A stretch of 53,216 nt of DNA from an uncultured Pelagibacteraceae bacterium (GTDB lineage: Bacteria; Pseudomonadota; Alphaproteobacteria; Pelagibacterales; Pelagibacteraceae). Positions 25,768 through 34,872 of this stretch are shown here, one piece after another. The notes under the pieces are model-generated. The model saw nothing but the letters and a program-made list of their open reading frames with translations, had not been told where the DNA came from and did no database searches. How positions within the stretch are numbered: the first letter of the stretch is position 1; each line of letters begins with the position of its first letter. Both the position numbers and the translations under genes were made by a program. Where the stretch lies: NCBI GenBank assembly GCA_902614835.1, contig CACMMU010000005.1, forward strand, positions 1-53,216. Reading direction: 5' to 3'.

Positions 25768-26973
25768 ATGAAAATTAAACCAATTATTCTATGTGGTGGG
25801 GCAGGAACACGTCTATGGCCTGAGTCAAAACAAAATACACCTAAACAATTTATTGATTTAGGTGGCTGGACGCTTTTTAAAAAGACTTTAGAAAGAATAA
25901 AAAGCCCTTTGTTTGATACACCAATTATAAGTACAAATATAAAGTATCTTAAAATAACTAAGAAATTTTTATTAAAATATAGAATAAAAAAATATACTAT
26001 AATACTAGAACCATTAAAAAAAAATACATCAGCAGCGATTTTATCCTCGGTTCTTCTAAAAGAAACCAACTTTCAACAGCCAATAATAGTATTTCCTTCA
26101 GATCAATTAATTGAGAACACGAAAAAATTTCTTCAACAGATTAAAAAAAATACTAAAAATCTTAATAATAACAATATTTTTTTATTTGGAATTAAACCAA
26201 CCTCTCCATCTGATCAATATGGATATTTACTAACTAAAAAAAAAGCAAAAAATATTAATTTAGTTACTGAATTTATTGAAAAACCAAGTATTGCAAGAGC
26301 AAAAATTATTTTAAAAAAAAAAGGTCTTTGGAATTCCGGTATGCTTATGGCGAAAAAAGTTTCTATTATAGATAATTTTATTAAACATGATCCTTTGACA
26401 TTAAAACTTTGTCTAGAATCTTTATTAATGTCAAAAATATCAAATAATGTTTATAGATTAAACATAAAGACCTTTTCTAAGATTAAAAATATATCTTTTG
26501 ATTATGCTATTTTAGAAAAAGCCCAAAATATAAACGCTATTAAACTCGACTTACCATGGACTGACTTAGGTAATTGGAGAGAAATTACTAATATTTTCAA
26601 AAAAAATAAAAATAAATACTTTAGAAGGAAGAATGTTTTTTATCGTCCATGGGGAAAATATACTAATCTTTTTTATGGTAAAGGATTTTTAATTAAAGAG
26701 CTAGTTGTTAACTCAAAGTCTTCTATAAGTCTACAAAAACATAGACATAGATCAGAACACTGGACTGTTGCATCAGGTAAACCAAAAATTACAATTAATA
26801 AAAATAAATTTTATAAACTACCGAACGAGTCAGTTTTCATTTCTAAAGGCTCCATTCATAGAATAGAAAACCATTTTAAAAAACCAGTAAAAATTATGGA
26901 AGTTCAGATCGGATCAATTTTAAAAGAATCTGACATTATTAGATACAAGGATATATATGGAAGGGTCAATTAA
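25768..26973 (+). CDS. manC: Mannose-1-phosphate guanylyltransferase / mannose-6-phosphate isomerase, shortened
   Basis: This is a type II bifunctional enzyme making GDP-mannose. The N-terminal nucleotidyltransferase domain has GGAGTRLWP (10-18) and PKQFI, with VFPSDQLI and TEFIEKP in the pocket. The C-terminal cupin (PMI) domain begins at RPWG (293-296) and continues with SLQKHRHRSEHWTVASGK. Between the WTDLGNW motif (264-270) and RPWG only about 22 residues remain, where typical ManC has about 95, so the left-handed beta-helix region is missing. Total length is 401 against about 470. It starts immediately after the ilvD stop, with no spacer. Confidence 0.9.
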   Translation: MKIKPIILCGGAGTRLWPESKQNTPKQFIDLGGWTLFKKTLERIKSPLFDTPIISTNIKYLKITKKFLLKYRIKKYTIILEPLKKNTSAAILSSVLLKETNFQQPIIVFPSDQLIENTKKFLQQIKKNTKNLNNNNIFLFGIKPTSPSDQYGYLLTKKKAKNINLVTEFIEKPSIARAKIILKKKGLWNSGMLMAKKVSIIDNFIKHDPLTLKLCLESLLMSKISNNVYRLNIKTFSKIKNISFDYAILEKAQNINAIKLDLPWTDLGNWREITNIFKKNKNKYFRRKNVFYRPWGKYTNLFYGKGFLIKELVVNSKSSISLQKHRHRSEHWTVASGKPKITINKNKFYKLPNESVFISKGSIHRIENHFKKPVKIMEVQIGSILKESDIIRYKDIYGRVN

Positions 26974-27743
26974 TTTCAATTTCAAGCGGTGTATGATCGG
27001 ATGGTTTAATTTTTGATCTTGGGTTTTTATTTATTTTAATATCCTTAACTTTATTTACTAGCTCTTTAGAAACTAAAAAATGATCAATTCTCATTCCGCG
27101 ATTACTTTGCCATGAACCTGCGAAATAATCCCAAAAAGTATACTCTTCTTTTCTTGAATGAATGTGTCTATAAATATCAACAAATCCTATATTTAAAATA
27201 TCCTGAAATTTTTTCCTAATTTCAATTTTGAACAAAGCATCATTTTCAAATCTTTTAAAGTCATACACATCCATTTTTTCAGGAATAATATTAAAGTCAC
27301 CACCAATAATAATATTCTTATTTTTTTTTTCTTATCTTTTTTATTTCTTTTATAAATAATTTTATCCATTTTTTTTTATAATCATATTTTTCAGTATCGA
27401 TTGGATTTCCATTTGGAACATAAACATTAATCAAATCAATAATCTGACTCTTATTTTTTATATTACAACTAATTATTCTTGCCTGATTTTTTTCATCTTT
27501 AAAAATATTTTTATTTATTTCACTAATTTTAGTTTTGCTCAAAAAAGCAACACCGTTATAAGACTTTTGTCCAAAAACATGTGACTCATAACCGATATTT
27601 TTAAAATCATCGATAGGGAAATTTTTGTCTTCAGTCTTAGTTTCCTGAAGTAACATAATATCGGGTTGTGATTGTTTAATATAATCTAAAATATTATTTA
27701 ATCTTGCTCTAACAGAGTTAACATTCCATGTTATAATTTTCAT
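26966..27743 (-). pseudogene. xthA: Exodeoxyribonuclease III, frameshifted at a poly-A run
   Basis: The frame encodes a normal exonuclease III/AP endonuclease start (MKIITWNVNSVRARL, then LLQETKTED and INVYVPNG). It hits a stop at 27318 just after a run of ten A on the coding strand (27321-27330). One base fewer restores the frame and gives IIIGGDFNIIPEK with the catalytic D-x-N pair, then GMRIDHFLVS and SDHTPLEIEIN. The start is ATG 27743, overlapping the upstream stop by one base. It could be a true mutation, a homopolymer sequencing error, or a gene rescued by transcriptional slippage. It converges with manC, overlapping by eight bases. Confidence 0.85.
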
Positions 27744-28060
27744 TAAACAGAAAAAGATAACCCGCAACCACAGGAAGAACTAGCTTTGGGATTATTAATA
27801 ACAAATGAATTTCCTATTAATTCTTTTTTAAAGTCAACAATTGAACCACTAATAATTTTTAAAGAACTATTATCAATTATAGTTTTTTCAAAAATTTTAT
27901 CTTCAGGTTTAATTTTATCGTCAAAAGAGAAATTGTACTTAAAACCTGAACATCCTCCACCTTTTACAGATATTCTAAAATAAGTTTTTTTACTTTTTTC
28001 AGAAATAATTCTCTCAATCTCTTTTCTAGCAGTCTCTGTAAATTCAATTTTATTAGTCAT
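27743..28060 (-). CDS. erpA: A-type iron-sulfur carrier protein (ErpA/IscA family)
   Basis: This 105-residue protein delivers Fe-S clusters to apoproteins. The three conserved cysteines are present: one in GGGCSGFKYNF and two in the C-terminal SCGCGLSF. The N-terminal EFTETARKEIERII helix is typical. No isc or suf genes are adjacent, so the paralogue name (ErpA versus IscA) is a guess from the stand-alone context. It is in an operon with the xthA frame behind it, with a one-base TAATG overlap, and diverges from dgt. Confidence 0.88.
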   Translation of the reverse strand: MTNKIEFTETARKEIERIISEKSKKTYFRISVKGGGCSGFKYNFSFDDKIKPEDKIFEKTIIDNSSLKIISGSIVDFKKELIGNSFVINNPKASSSCGCGLSFSV

Positions 28061-28099
28061 ATTCTTAAAATTATGTATTATATATTCTTAACATATCTT

Positions 28100-29230
28100 A
28101 TGAATAATTACGAATATTCTAAAATAGCAATTCCTATAAAATCAAAAGGAAGAATTTATAATGAAAAAACTAGTGAATTGAGACCACCTTATCAAAGAGA
28201 CAGAGACAGAGTAATCCACTCTACAGCATTTAGAAGATTAAAACATAAAACACAGGTTTTTGTAAATACAGATATAGATTATTATAGAACTAGAATTACC
28301 CACTCTCTTGAAGTTTCTCAAATAGCAAGAACTTTTGCAAAAATTTTTAATTTAAACGAAGATTTGTGTGAAACTTTGAGCTTAGCACACGATTTAGGAC
28401 ACCCGCCGTTTGGACATGCTGGTGAGGAAATTTTAGATGAATGTATGCAAAATTTTTATGGTTTTGATCATAATATTCAAACTTTAAGAATAGTTACTAC
28501 ACTTGAAAATAAATATTATAAATTTAAAGGTTTGAATCTTACGCTTGAAACACTTGACGGCCTGGTAAAACACAATGGACCAGTGAATGATAAAATTAAA
28601 TATGACAATATTTTAGGTAAAAATATTTTTAAAAATAAAATTAACTTTTTAAATAGCCCCTCATTAGAGTCTCAATTTTCCTCAATTTCTGATGACATTG
28701 CTTATAATAGCCATGACTTACAGGACGGTATTAGAGCAGGATTGTTTAAACTTGACGATTTGTCAGACATCCCAATAATTTCCGAAATTATTTATAAACA
28801 CAAAAAAAAATATAAATCTAAGGAAAAGGAACTAATACTGAACGAGGTTATTAGAGATATTATAAACACTATGGTCAAAGATGTTATTAGAAACACAAAA
28901 AATAATTTAATTGCAGAAAAACCAAAAAAAATTAAGGATATATATAAATCAAATATTAGATTGGTTGAATTTTCTCAAAAAATGCAAGAATTCGACACTG
29001 AAATAAAATACTTTTTAAAAACAAATATGTATAAACATAAACTTGTATTCAATAAAGCTCGATATGGTATGAAGATTTTAAATACTTTGTTTAAAAAAGT
29101 TATTAATAATCCAAAAAAATATATTAAAAATAAGTTTTTTTATAATTTTTCAAAAGAAAGAATGGTATGTGATTTTATAGCAGGGATGACCGATAGATAT
29201 GCCATCAACCTATACAATTCAATAAAATGA
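28100..29230 (+). CDS. dgt: Deoxyguanosinetriphosphate triphosphohydrolase-like protein
   Basis: This HD-domain dNTP triphosphohydrolase of about 376 residues controls dNTP pools. The metal ligands are H in RITHSLEVSQIART, HD in LAHDLGHPPFGHAGEE, and D in SDDIAYNSHDLQDG. The typical dGTPase start ELRPPYQRDRDRVIHSTAFRRL is near the N-terminus. I chose ATG 28100 because it leaves about 39 bases for divergent promoters. An ATG at 28073 would add nine hydrophobic residues atypical for the family. It is followed by argS with a four-base overlap. Confidence 0.88.
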   Translation: MNNYEYSKIAIPIKSKGRIYNEKTSELRPPYQRDRDRVIHSTAFRRLKHKTQVFVNTDIDYYRTRITHSLEVSQIARTFAKIFNLNEDLCETLSLAHDLGHPPFGHAGEEILDECMQNFYGFDHNIQTLRIVTTLENKYYKFKGLNLTLETLDGLVKHNGPVNDKIKYDNILGKNIFKNKINFLNSPSLESQFSSISDDIAYNSHDLQDGIRAGLFKLDDLSDIPIISEIIYKHKKKYKSKEKELILNEVIRDIINTMVKDVIRNTKNNLIAEKPKKIKDIYKSNIRLVEFSQKMQEFDTEIKYFLKTNMYKHKLVFNKARYGMKILNTLFKKVINNPKKYIKNKFFYNFSKERMVCDFIAGMTDRYAINLYNSIK

Positions 29231-30951
29231 ACCTTTTTAAATATTATTTAAAAGAAATACAAAAAGAAGTTTTAAAAAATAAAAATATTATAAAAGCATT
29301 AACCAAAGAAGATTTCAAAAATATTATTCTTGAAAAACCTCCTGAAAACTTTAACTTTGATTTTTCATCTAATATTGCATTAGTTTTAGGAAAAAAAAAT
29401 AATACAAACCCAAGAGAAATAGCAGAAAAAATTAAAAATATTTTATTAAAAAAAATTACTGATTTCTCAGAAGTAGAAATAGCAGGCCCAGGTTTTATAA
29501 ACATTAAACTATCAAACAAATCCTGGATAAAAAATATTAATTTTATTTTAAAAAATAAAAAAAAATATGGTTCGTATAATAAAAATAAGAAATATAATAT
29601 CGAATTTGTATCAGCAAATCCAACAGGACCATTACACGTAGGTCATTGTCGTGGTGCTGTTTTCGGTGATGTTATTTCAAATTTATTATTATTTACAGGC
29701 AATAAAGTTACAAAAGAATTTTACGTCAATGATTATGGAAATCAGATAAATATTTTTTCTGAGTCTGTATTTTATAGACTTAGAGAAATTAAATTTAATG
29801 AAAAATTTCCATTTGATAAAAAATTGTACCCAGGCAATTATATTATTGACATAGCAAAAGAAATTCTAAAAAAAAACTCTAACTTAAGTTTAAATAATTA
29901 TTCGAAAATTAAAAATAAACTAACTAGAGAGTCTATAAATCAATCAATGAAATTAATCAAATCAGATTTAAATAGTTTAGGAGTTAAACATGACAAATTC
30001 TTTTATGAGTCTGATATTGTTAATAAAAATTTAATAAATAAATCATTAAAGAAATTAAAACAAAAAAAAATTGTAATAGAAGGATATCTAACGCCGCCTA
30101 AGGGGGAAGATAATTATGAATGGAAAAAAACTAAAAAGTTAATTTTTAAGTCTACTTTATACGGAGATGATTCGGATAGATCATTACAAAAAGATGATAA
30201 ATCTTGGACATATTTTGCAAATGATTTGGCTTATCATTCAAATAAAGTTGAAAGAAAATATGATTATTTAATTAATATACTTGGAGCAGACCATACTGGT
30301 TACATCAAAAGAATAACGGCTGCAGTTAAGGCTATATCTGATAATAAAACAGAACTTTTTTGTAAAGTTTGTCAACTCGTTAAACTTTTTAAAAATGGCG
30401 AACCCTTTAAAATGTCAAAAAGACTTGGAGACTTCATATCAATAAGCGAATTGTTGAACGAGGTTAATAGAGATTCAATAAGATTTATGATGTTAAATAG
30501 AAGTAATGACGTTGAAATTGAATTTGATTTCAAAAAAGTTTTAGAGAAAAATAAAGATAATCCAGTTTTTTATGTCCAATATTGTTACGCAAGAATCAAT
30601 TCTCTTTTTAGAACTGCAAAAGTAGATATTAAAAAAAATGTAAAAATTAATGAAAAGGATTTTAATCCAAACCAATTTGAAAGGAAATTGTTAAGAAAAA
30701 TTATTGAATGGCCAAAGATAATAGAAAGAGCATCCAATGAATTAGAACCTCATAGATTGACTTTTTATTTATATGATTTATCTACAATTTTTCATTCTTA
30801 TTGGTCAGAGGGTAATAAAACTGATGAATTCAAATTCATTATTAATGGCAAAATTAATAAAAATTTATCATTTAGTATTTTTCAATTAATCACTAATATT
30901 TTGGAAAGAGGAATGTCAATTTTAGGCGTCTCTTTACCAAAACAAATGTAA
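29227..30951 (+). CDS. argS: Arginyl-tRNA synthetase
   Basis: This 574-residue class I synthetase has an N-terminal Add-1 domain (1-100), then the HIGH-like NPTGPLHVGH (131-140), a catalytic core with YVNDYGNQ and LGADHTGYIKR, KMSK (395-398) and a C-terminal DALR anticodon-binding domain (VFYVQYCYARINSL onward). It overlaps dgt by four bases and the following small membrane-protein gene by one. This begins the alphaproteobacterial argS-(SPOR)-nagZ-scpA-scpB-tat gene order. Confidence 0.96.
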   Translation: MNLFKYYLKEIQKEVLKNKNIIKALTKEDFKNIILEKPPENFNFDFSSNIALVLGKKNNTNPREIAEKIKNILLKKITDFSEVEIAGPGFINIKLSNKSWIKNINFILKNKKKYGSYNKNKKYNIEFVSANPTGPLHVGHCRGAVFGDVISNLLLFTGNKVTKEFYVNDYGNQINIFSESVFYRLREIKFNEKFPFDKKLYPGNYIIDIAKEILKKNSNLSLNNYSKIKNKLTRESINQSMKLIKSDLNSLGVKHDKFFYESDIVNKNLINKSLKKLKQKKIVIEGYLTPPKGEDNYEWKKTKKLIFKSTLYGDDSDRSLQKDDKSWTYFANDLAYHSNKVERKYDYLINILGADHTGYIKRITAAVKAISDNKTELFCKVCQLVKLFKNGEPFKMSKRLGDFISISELLNEVNRDSIRFMMLNRSNDVEIEFDFKKVLEKNKDNPVFYVQYCYARINSLFRTAKVDIKKNVKINEKDFNPNQFERKLLRKIIEWPKIIERASNELEPHRLTFYLYDLSTIFHSYWSEGNKTDEFKFIINGKINKNLSFSIFQLITNILERGMSILGVSLPKQM

Positions 30952-31208
30952 TGTTTAATAATTCTATTAAGATTCTCTATTTTATTTTAATAAGCTTATT
31001 TTTATATTTGATACTTTCAACTTATTTTTCAAAAGATAATATTTTAAAAAATAGTGATATATCTAAAAAAATTAATATAATTTTGAGTGATAAATCAAAA
31101 GATTTAAAAATTCTCAAAAATGATACTAATAATGTTATAATTTATAATTCTGAAAATGTTACAAATGATAGAATAAAAAAAAGAAAGATTTGGGAATTAT
31201 TAAAATAA
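30951..31208 (+). CDS. Short single-helix membrane protein in the SPOR-protein position
   Basis: This gene encodes 85 residues: one hydrophobic helix (about 7-26) then a Lys/Asn/Asp-rich tail ending in KKRKIWELLK. No SPOR domain or other known domain is visible. In many alphaproteobacteria the gene between argS and nagZ encodes a long SPOR-domain cell-division protein. This may be a shrunken remnant that keeps only the membrane anchor and linker, or an unrelated small protein. It overlaps argS by one base and precedes nagZ by three bases, so it is surely co-transcribed. Confidence 0.65.
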   Translation: MFNNSIKILYFILISLFLYLILSTYFSKDNILKNSDISKKINIILSDKSKDLKILKNDTNNVIIYNSENVTNDRIKKRKIWELLK

Positions 31209-31211
31209 TCA

Positions 31212-32159
31212 ATGTTTAGAAAATCAATAATTATCAGCCTGTCATCTTATAAACTTTCTTTAGATGAAAAAAGGCTCTTAAAAAATTATAAACCATGGGG
31301 CGTGATTTTATTTAAAAGAAATATTAAGAGTTTAACCCAAATTAGAGATCTTACCTCGCATATAAAAGATATTATGAATGATAGATTTTATCCTATTATG
31401 GTAGATGAAGAAGGTGGAAAAGTTTCAAGATTTTCAAATATAATTAAAACACAACACTTTACACAAAAATATTTTGGTAAATTATTTGAAAAAGACAAAA
31501 AATTAGCTATTAAATTGTACACTGAATATTTAGATTTCACTTGTAAGATTTTAATTGAAAGTGGAATTAATATAAACACAATACCAGTTTTAGATATATT
31601 AAAAAATCATACTCACAACGTTATTGGAAATAGAAGTTATTCAAAAGATTTAAAAACAATAAATTCACTTAGGGATATTTGCTTCAAGACATTAAATAAG
31701 CTTAAAATTGCCTGCGTTTCCAAGCATATACCCGGTCACGGAGAGTCAAAAGTAGATACACATAAAAAGTTATCTGTTGTTAATTCCTCATTAAAAAGTT
31801 TATCTAAGAAAGATTTTAAAGCGTTCAATAACATTCAATCTAGATTTGCTATGACAGCACATATTATTTATAATAAAATTGATAAATTAAATCCTGCCAC
31901 CCATTCAAAAATTCTAATAAGGGAAATAATTAGAGAAAGGTTAGGATATAAAGGAATTATAATTTCAGACGATATATCGATGAATTCGTTAAAAGGTAAT
32001 TTGAATGAAAGAGCTCAAAAAGCCATTAATGCAGGGTGCAATCTGATATTGTATTGTAGAGGTAATTTTAAGGAATCAACTAAATTATTGAGACAAATTG
32101 ATGAAATTGATGCCTTCACTAAGAAAAAAACTTCGGAATTTTATAATTTTTTAAGATAA
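31212..32159 (+). CDS. nagZ: Beta-N-acetylhexosaminidase NagZ (GH3)
   Basis: This cytoplasmic 315-residue GH3 enzyme removes N-acetylglucosamine from 1,6-anhydromuropeptides in peptidoglycan recycling. It has PIMVDEEGGKVSRF (61-74), the diagnostic loop KHIPGHG (171-177) with the general-acid histidine, and ISDDISM (251-257) with the nucleophile aspartate. It has no signal peptide. It lacks the C-terminal second domain of large GH3 enzymes, as is normal for NagZ. Two peptidoglycan genes at the right end of the window (mltB and an rlpA-like gene) belong to the same general process. Confidence 0.93.
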   Translation: MFRKSIIISLSSYKLSLDEKRLLKNYKPWGVILFKRNIKSLTQIRDLTSHIKDIMNDRFYPIMVDEEGGKVSRFSNIIKTQHFTQKYFGKLFEKDKKLAIKLYTEYLDFTCKILIESGININTIPVLDILKNHTHNVIGNRSYSKDLKTINSLRDICFKTLNKLKIACVSKHIPGHGESKVDTHKKLSVVNSSLKSLSKKDFKAFNNIQSRFAMTAHIIYNKIDKLNPATHSKILIREIIRERLGYKGIIISDDISMNSLKGNLNERAQKAINAGCNLILYCRGNFKESTKLLRQIDEIDAFTKKKTSEFYNFLR

Positions 32160-32168
32160 AATTTAAAA

Positions 32169-32936
32169 ATGGAATCAAACAATATTAATTCAATATCTAT
32201 TGAAATACCTAATTACAGCGGCCCTCTAGAAGTACTTTTAGATTTAGCAAAAAATCAAAAAGTTGATTTAACAAAAATTTCTGTAACCAAATTAGCCGAT
32301 CAATTTTTAGAATACATTAAAAAATTTAAAAATAAGAATTTAGATTTAGCTTTTGAATATTTACTTATGGCTACATGGTTAACCTATTTAAAATCAAAAC
32401 TACTTTTACCAGAAGATGAGGAAGATACATTTAAAGCAAACGAAATAGCAGAAAAACTTAAATCCCAATTAAAAAAATTGGAAATAATAAGATTACTTTC
32501 TGATCAGCTACTTAAAAAAGAAAGAGTAGGGAGAGACTTATTTTATCGCGGGACCAAAGGTGGAATTAGATCTATTTTAAACCCAGTTTACAAAGTTTCC
32601 CTTTATGAATTACTAAAAACTTATTCGGAATTAAAAACACAGTCATCTTTTCAGAAAATTAATATCCCTAAATTACCTGTGATGACAACACAGGAAGGTA
32701 TTAAGCAGATTAAGGAAAATATGCGTTCAATTTTAGAATGGAAAAAAATTCAAGAATTGATTCCAAATTCATTTAAGTCTTCTAATAAATTTAAAAAAAC
32801 TGGTTTCGCTGCAATTTTTTCAGCAAGTTTGGAGTTAACAAAGGATGGTGTAATTGATTTAATGCAAAAGAATTTATTTGACGATATTTTAATAAGAAGC
32901 GCCAAACATACACCTTTAAAATTAAAAGAAAAATAG
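32169..32936 (+). CDS. scpA: Segregation and condensation protein A
   Basis: This 255-residue kleisin subunit of the SMC-ScpAB condensin acts on the chromosome. The conserved N-terminal segment YSGPLEVLLDLAKNQKVDLTKISV (binding to the SMC neck) is followed by YLLMATWLTYLKSKLLLP and the C-terminal winged helix (EWKKIQELIP, then FAAIFSASLELTKDGVIDLMQ). It lies ten bases after nagZ and eight before scpB. Confidence 0.94.
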   Translation: MESNNINSISIEIPNYSGPLEVLLDLAKNQKVDLTKISVTKLADQFLEYIKKFKNKNLDLAFEYLLMATWLTYLKSKLLLPEDEEDTFKANEIAEKLKSQLKKLEIIRLLSDQLLKKERVGRDLFYRGTKGGIRSILNPVYKVSLYELLKTYSELKTQSSFQKINIPKLPVMTTQEGIKQIKENMRSILEWKKIQELIPNSFKSSNKFKKTGFAAIFSASLELTKDGVIDLMQKNLFDDILIRSAKHTPLKLKEK

Positions 32937-32943
32937 AAGTTTT

Positions 32944-33633
32944 ATGCAAAAAAATAAAAATACTACTAATATTATTAACTTCCCAAATAAAAAATCTAAG
33001 TTAGAGAGAGAAGTCGAGGCAATAATTTTTGCTGCAGAAGAGCCTTTAGACATAGAAACAATTGAGGAAAGAGTAGGGACATCAAAAGATGTAAAAAAAA
33101 TATTATTAAAATTGCAACAGGAATATTCATCAAGAGGTATAAATTTAATATGTATTTCCAATAAGTGGATATTTAGAACTGCTTCAGATTTATCTAAACT
33201 TATGTCATTACAAAAATCTAAACAAAAAAAACTATCCAAAGCTACGATCGAGACTCTTGCAATAATTGTTTACCACCAACCTGTAACTAGATCTGAGATT
33301 GAAGATATTAGAGGAGTAGCGTTTGCAAGTAATACCTTAGAAGTTTTATTGGAACTTGATTGGATAAAACCTGCAGGGAGAAAAAATGTCCCTGGAAAAC
33401 CCATTCAATACTCAACAACAGAAAATTTTTTAAATCATTTCAATATACAAAAACTATCAGATCTTCCCACTATCGACGAATTAAGCTCTGCAGGTTTAAT
33501 AGATACCGCATCAATAGATTCATCTATTTTTGGAACAGGTAAATTTTTTAAAGAACAAGAAAAAGAAAAAAAAGATAATATATATTCGGATATTGAAGAT
33601 GCCATTAAACAATCGCCGAAATCAGACGAATAA
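32944..33633 (+). CDS. scpB: Segregation and condensation protein B
   Basis: This 229-residue partner of ScpA has two winged-helix domains: residues about 18-95 (EREVEAIIFAAEEPLDIETI) and about 97-170 (ATIETLAIIVYHQPVTRSEIEDIRGV). The central signature GRKNVPGKPIQYSTTENFLNHF is typical. The C-terminal tail is charged and probably disordered. The call is secure from motif order and from the scpA neighbour. Confidence 0.94.
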   Translation: MQKNKNTTNIINFPNKKSKLEREVEAIIFAAEEPLDIETIEERVGTSKDVKKILLKLQQEYSSRGINLICISNKWIFRTASDLSKLMSLQKSKQKKLSKATIETLAIIVYHQPVTRSEIEDIRGVAFASNTLEVLLELDWIKPAGRKNVPGKPIQYSTTENFLNHFNIQKLSDLPTIDELSSAGLIDTASIDSSIFGTGKFFKEQEKEKKDNIYSDIEDAIKQSPKSDE

Positions 33634-33674
33634 ACATATTTATTTAATGGCAAATATTGTATATACATTCTCCT

Positions 33675-33872
33675 ATGGGTATAAGTTTTTGGCAAATAGC
33701 AATAGTTGTTGTTCTAGTAGTTTTACTCTTTGGAAGAGGTAAAATTTCTAGTCTTATGGGAGATGTTGCAAAAGGTATCAAAAGTTTTAAAAAGGGAATG
33801 TCTTCCGACGAAGGAAGCAAGATAGACTCGCCAGAGAATAAAGACGAAGATTCAAATTCTCAAAATAAGTAA
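33675..33872 (+). CDS. tatA: Sec-independent translocase subunit TatA
   Basis: This 65-residue inner-membrane protein forms the pore of the twin-arginine export system. It has a short N-terminal helix ([21 protein letters not shown]), the FGRGK hinge, and an amphipathic helix ([19 protein letters not shown]). The tail is acidic. I start at ATG 33675 because the TatA fold begins with MGISFWQ; a TTG at 33657 in frame would add six residues. tatB follows after six bases. Confidence 0.93.
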   Translation: MGISFWQIAIVVVLVVLLFGRGKISSLMGDVAKGIKSFKKGMSSDEGSKIDSPENKDEDSNSQNK

Positions 33873-33878
33873 TTAATC

Positions 33879-34112
33879 ATGCCACAAATTGGATGGTTTG
33901 AAATACTGATAATTGTAGTGGTAGCGATTTTAGTTATCGGGCCAAAAGACTTTCCAATTGTATTAAAAAAAATTGGAAATTGGATCGGTTCAACTAAAAG
34001 ATATTTTAGTGAAATTCAAAATAAAATTACCAATCTAGATACAACACTAAATGAAGAAGATAGCGTTGATAAAAATGTTGTAAAAAAAATAAAAGATAAA
34101 AACAATGAGTGA
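33879..34112 (+). CDS. tatB: Sec-independent translocase subunit TatB
   Basis: This 77-residue protein has one membrane helix (FEILIIVVVAILVIGP) with the TatB-type start MPQIGWFE and the GPKDFP hinge, followed by an amphipathic helix (VLKKIGNWIGSTKRYFSEIQNKI). It is short, as TatB proteins are often 100-170 residues. The position between tatA and tatC identifies it. It overlaps tatC by eight bases. Confidence 0.9.
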   Translation: MPQIGWFEILIIVVVAILVIGPKDFPIVLKKIGNWIGSTKRYFSEIQNKITNLDTTLNEEDSVDKNVVKKIKDKNNE

Positions 34113-34872
34113 AGAAGTTAAAGATACATCTTTTGTAAGCCATTTAACTGAGTTACGATCGAGGTTAATTCGTTCACTTATATTTGTATCGATCATTTTT
34201 ATTTTTGGTTATATTTTTGCAGAAAATATTTATAATTTTTTGTTAGAACCCTATGCTCAAGCTGTTAAAAATGATGGTATACAAAGAAGACTAATATTTA
34301 CAGCTCTCCATGAAACTTTTATTACTTATCTAAAGGTAGCTTTTTTCACAGCATTTTTTTTAGGCAGTCCAATTTTATTAACGCAAATATGGAAGTTTAT
34401 TGCTCCCGGTTTGTATCAAAATGAAAAAAAAGCATTATTACCATATTTAATTGCGACTCCTATTTTATTTATTTTAGGTGGAATGCTAATTTATTATTTA
34501 GTTATGCCTCTTGCTATAAAATTTTTTTTATCCTTTGAAACAACAGCTACAGCTACAACTTTACCAATTCAGTTGGAGGCAAAGGTTAATGAATATTTAT
34601 CTTTAATAATGAGATTAATCTTTGCATTTGGATTAAGTTTTCAATTACCAGTTTTATTAAATTTATTAGCCAGAGTCGGAGTAATAGACTCTGAATATCT
34701 CAAAATTAGAAGAAAATATTTTATTGTTATTATATTTGCTGCAGCAGCAATATTGACACCGCCTGATCCAATAACCCAAATTGGTTTAGCAATACCTTTG
34801 TTGATACTATATGAATTATCTATATTATCTGTAAAAGTTACTGAAAAAAATAGAGATAAAGACAATGCATAA
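34105..34872 (+). CDS. tatC: Sec-independent translocase subunit TatC
   Basis: This 255-residue six-helix membrane protein recognises twin-arginine signal peptides together with TatB. Typical motifs are FVSHLTELRSRLIRSL at the N-terminus, HETFITYLKVAFFTAFFL and WKFIAPGLYQNEKK in the first half, and RRKYFIVIIFAAAAILTPPDPITQI late in the protein. It completes tatABC. A candidate Tat substrate, the M48 peptidase at 47.8-48.7 kb, is in the same window. It overlaps serS by eight bases. Confidence 0.96.
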   Translation: MSEEVKDTSFVSHLTELRSRLIRSLIFVSIIFIFGYIFAENIYNFLLEPYAQAVKNDGIQRRLIFTALHETFITYLKVAFFTAFFLGSPILLTQIWKFIAPGLYQNEKKALLPYLIATPILFILGGMLIYYLVMPLAIKFFLSFETTATATTLPIQLEAKVNEYLSLIMRLIFAFGLSFQLPVLLNLLARVGVIDSEYLKIRRKYFIVIIFAAAAILTPPDPITQIGLAIPLLILYELSILSVKVTEKNRDKDNA

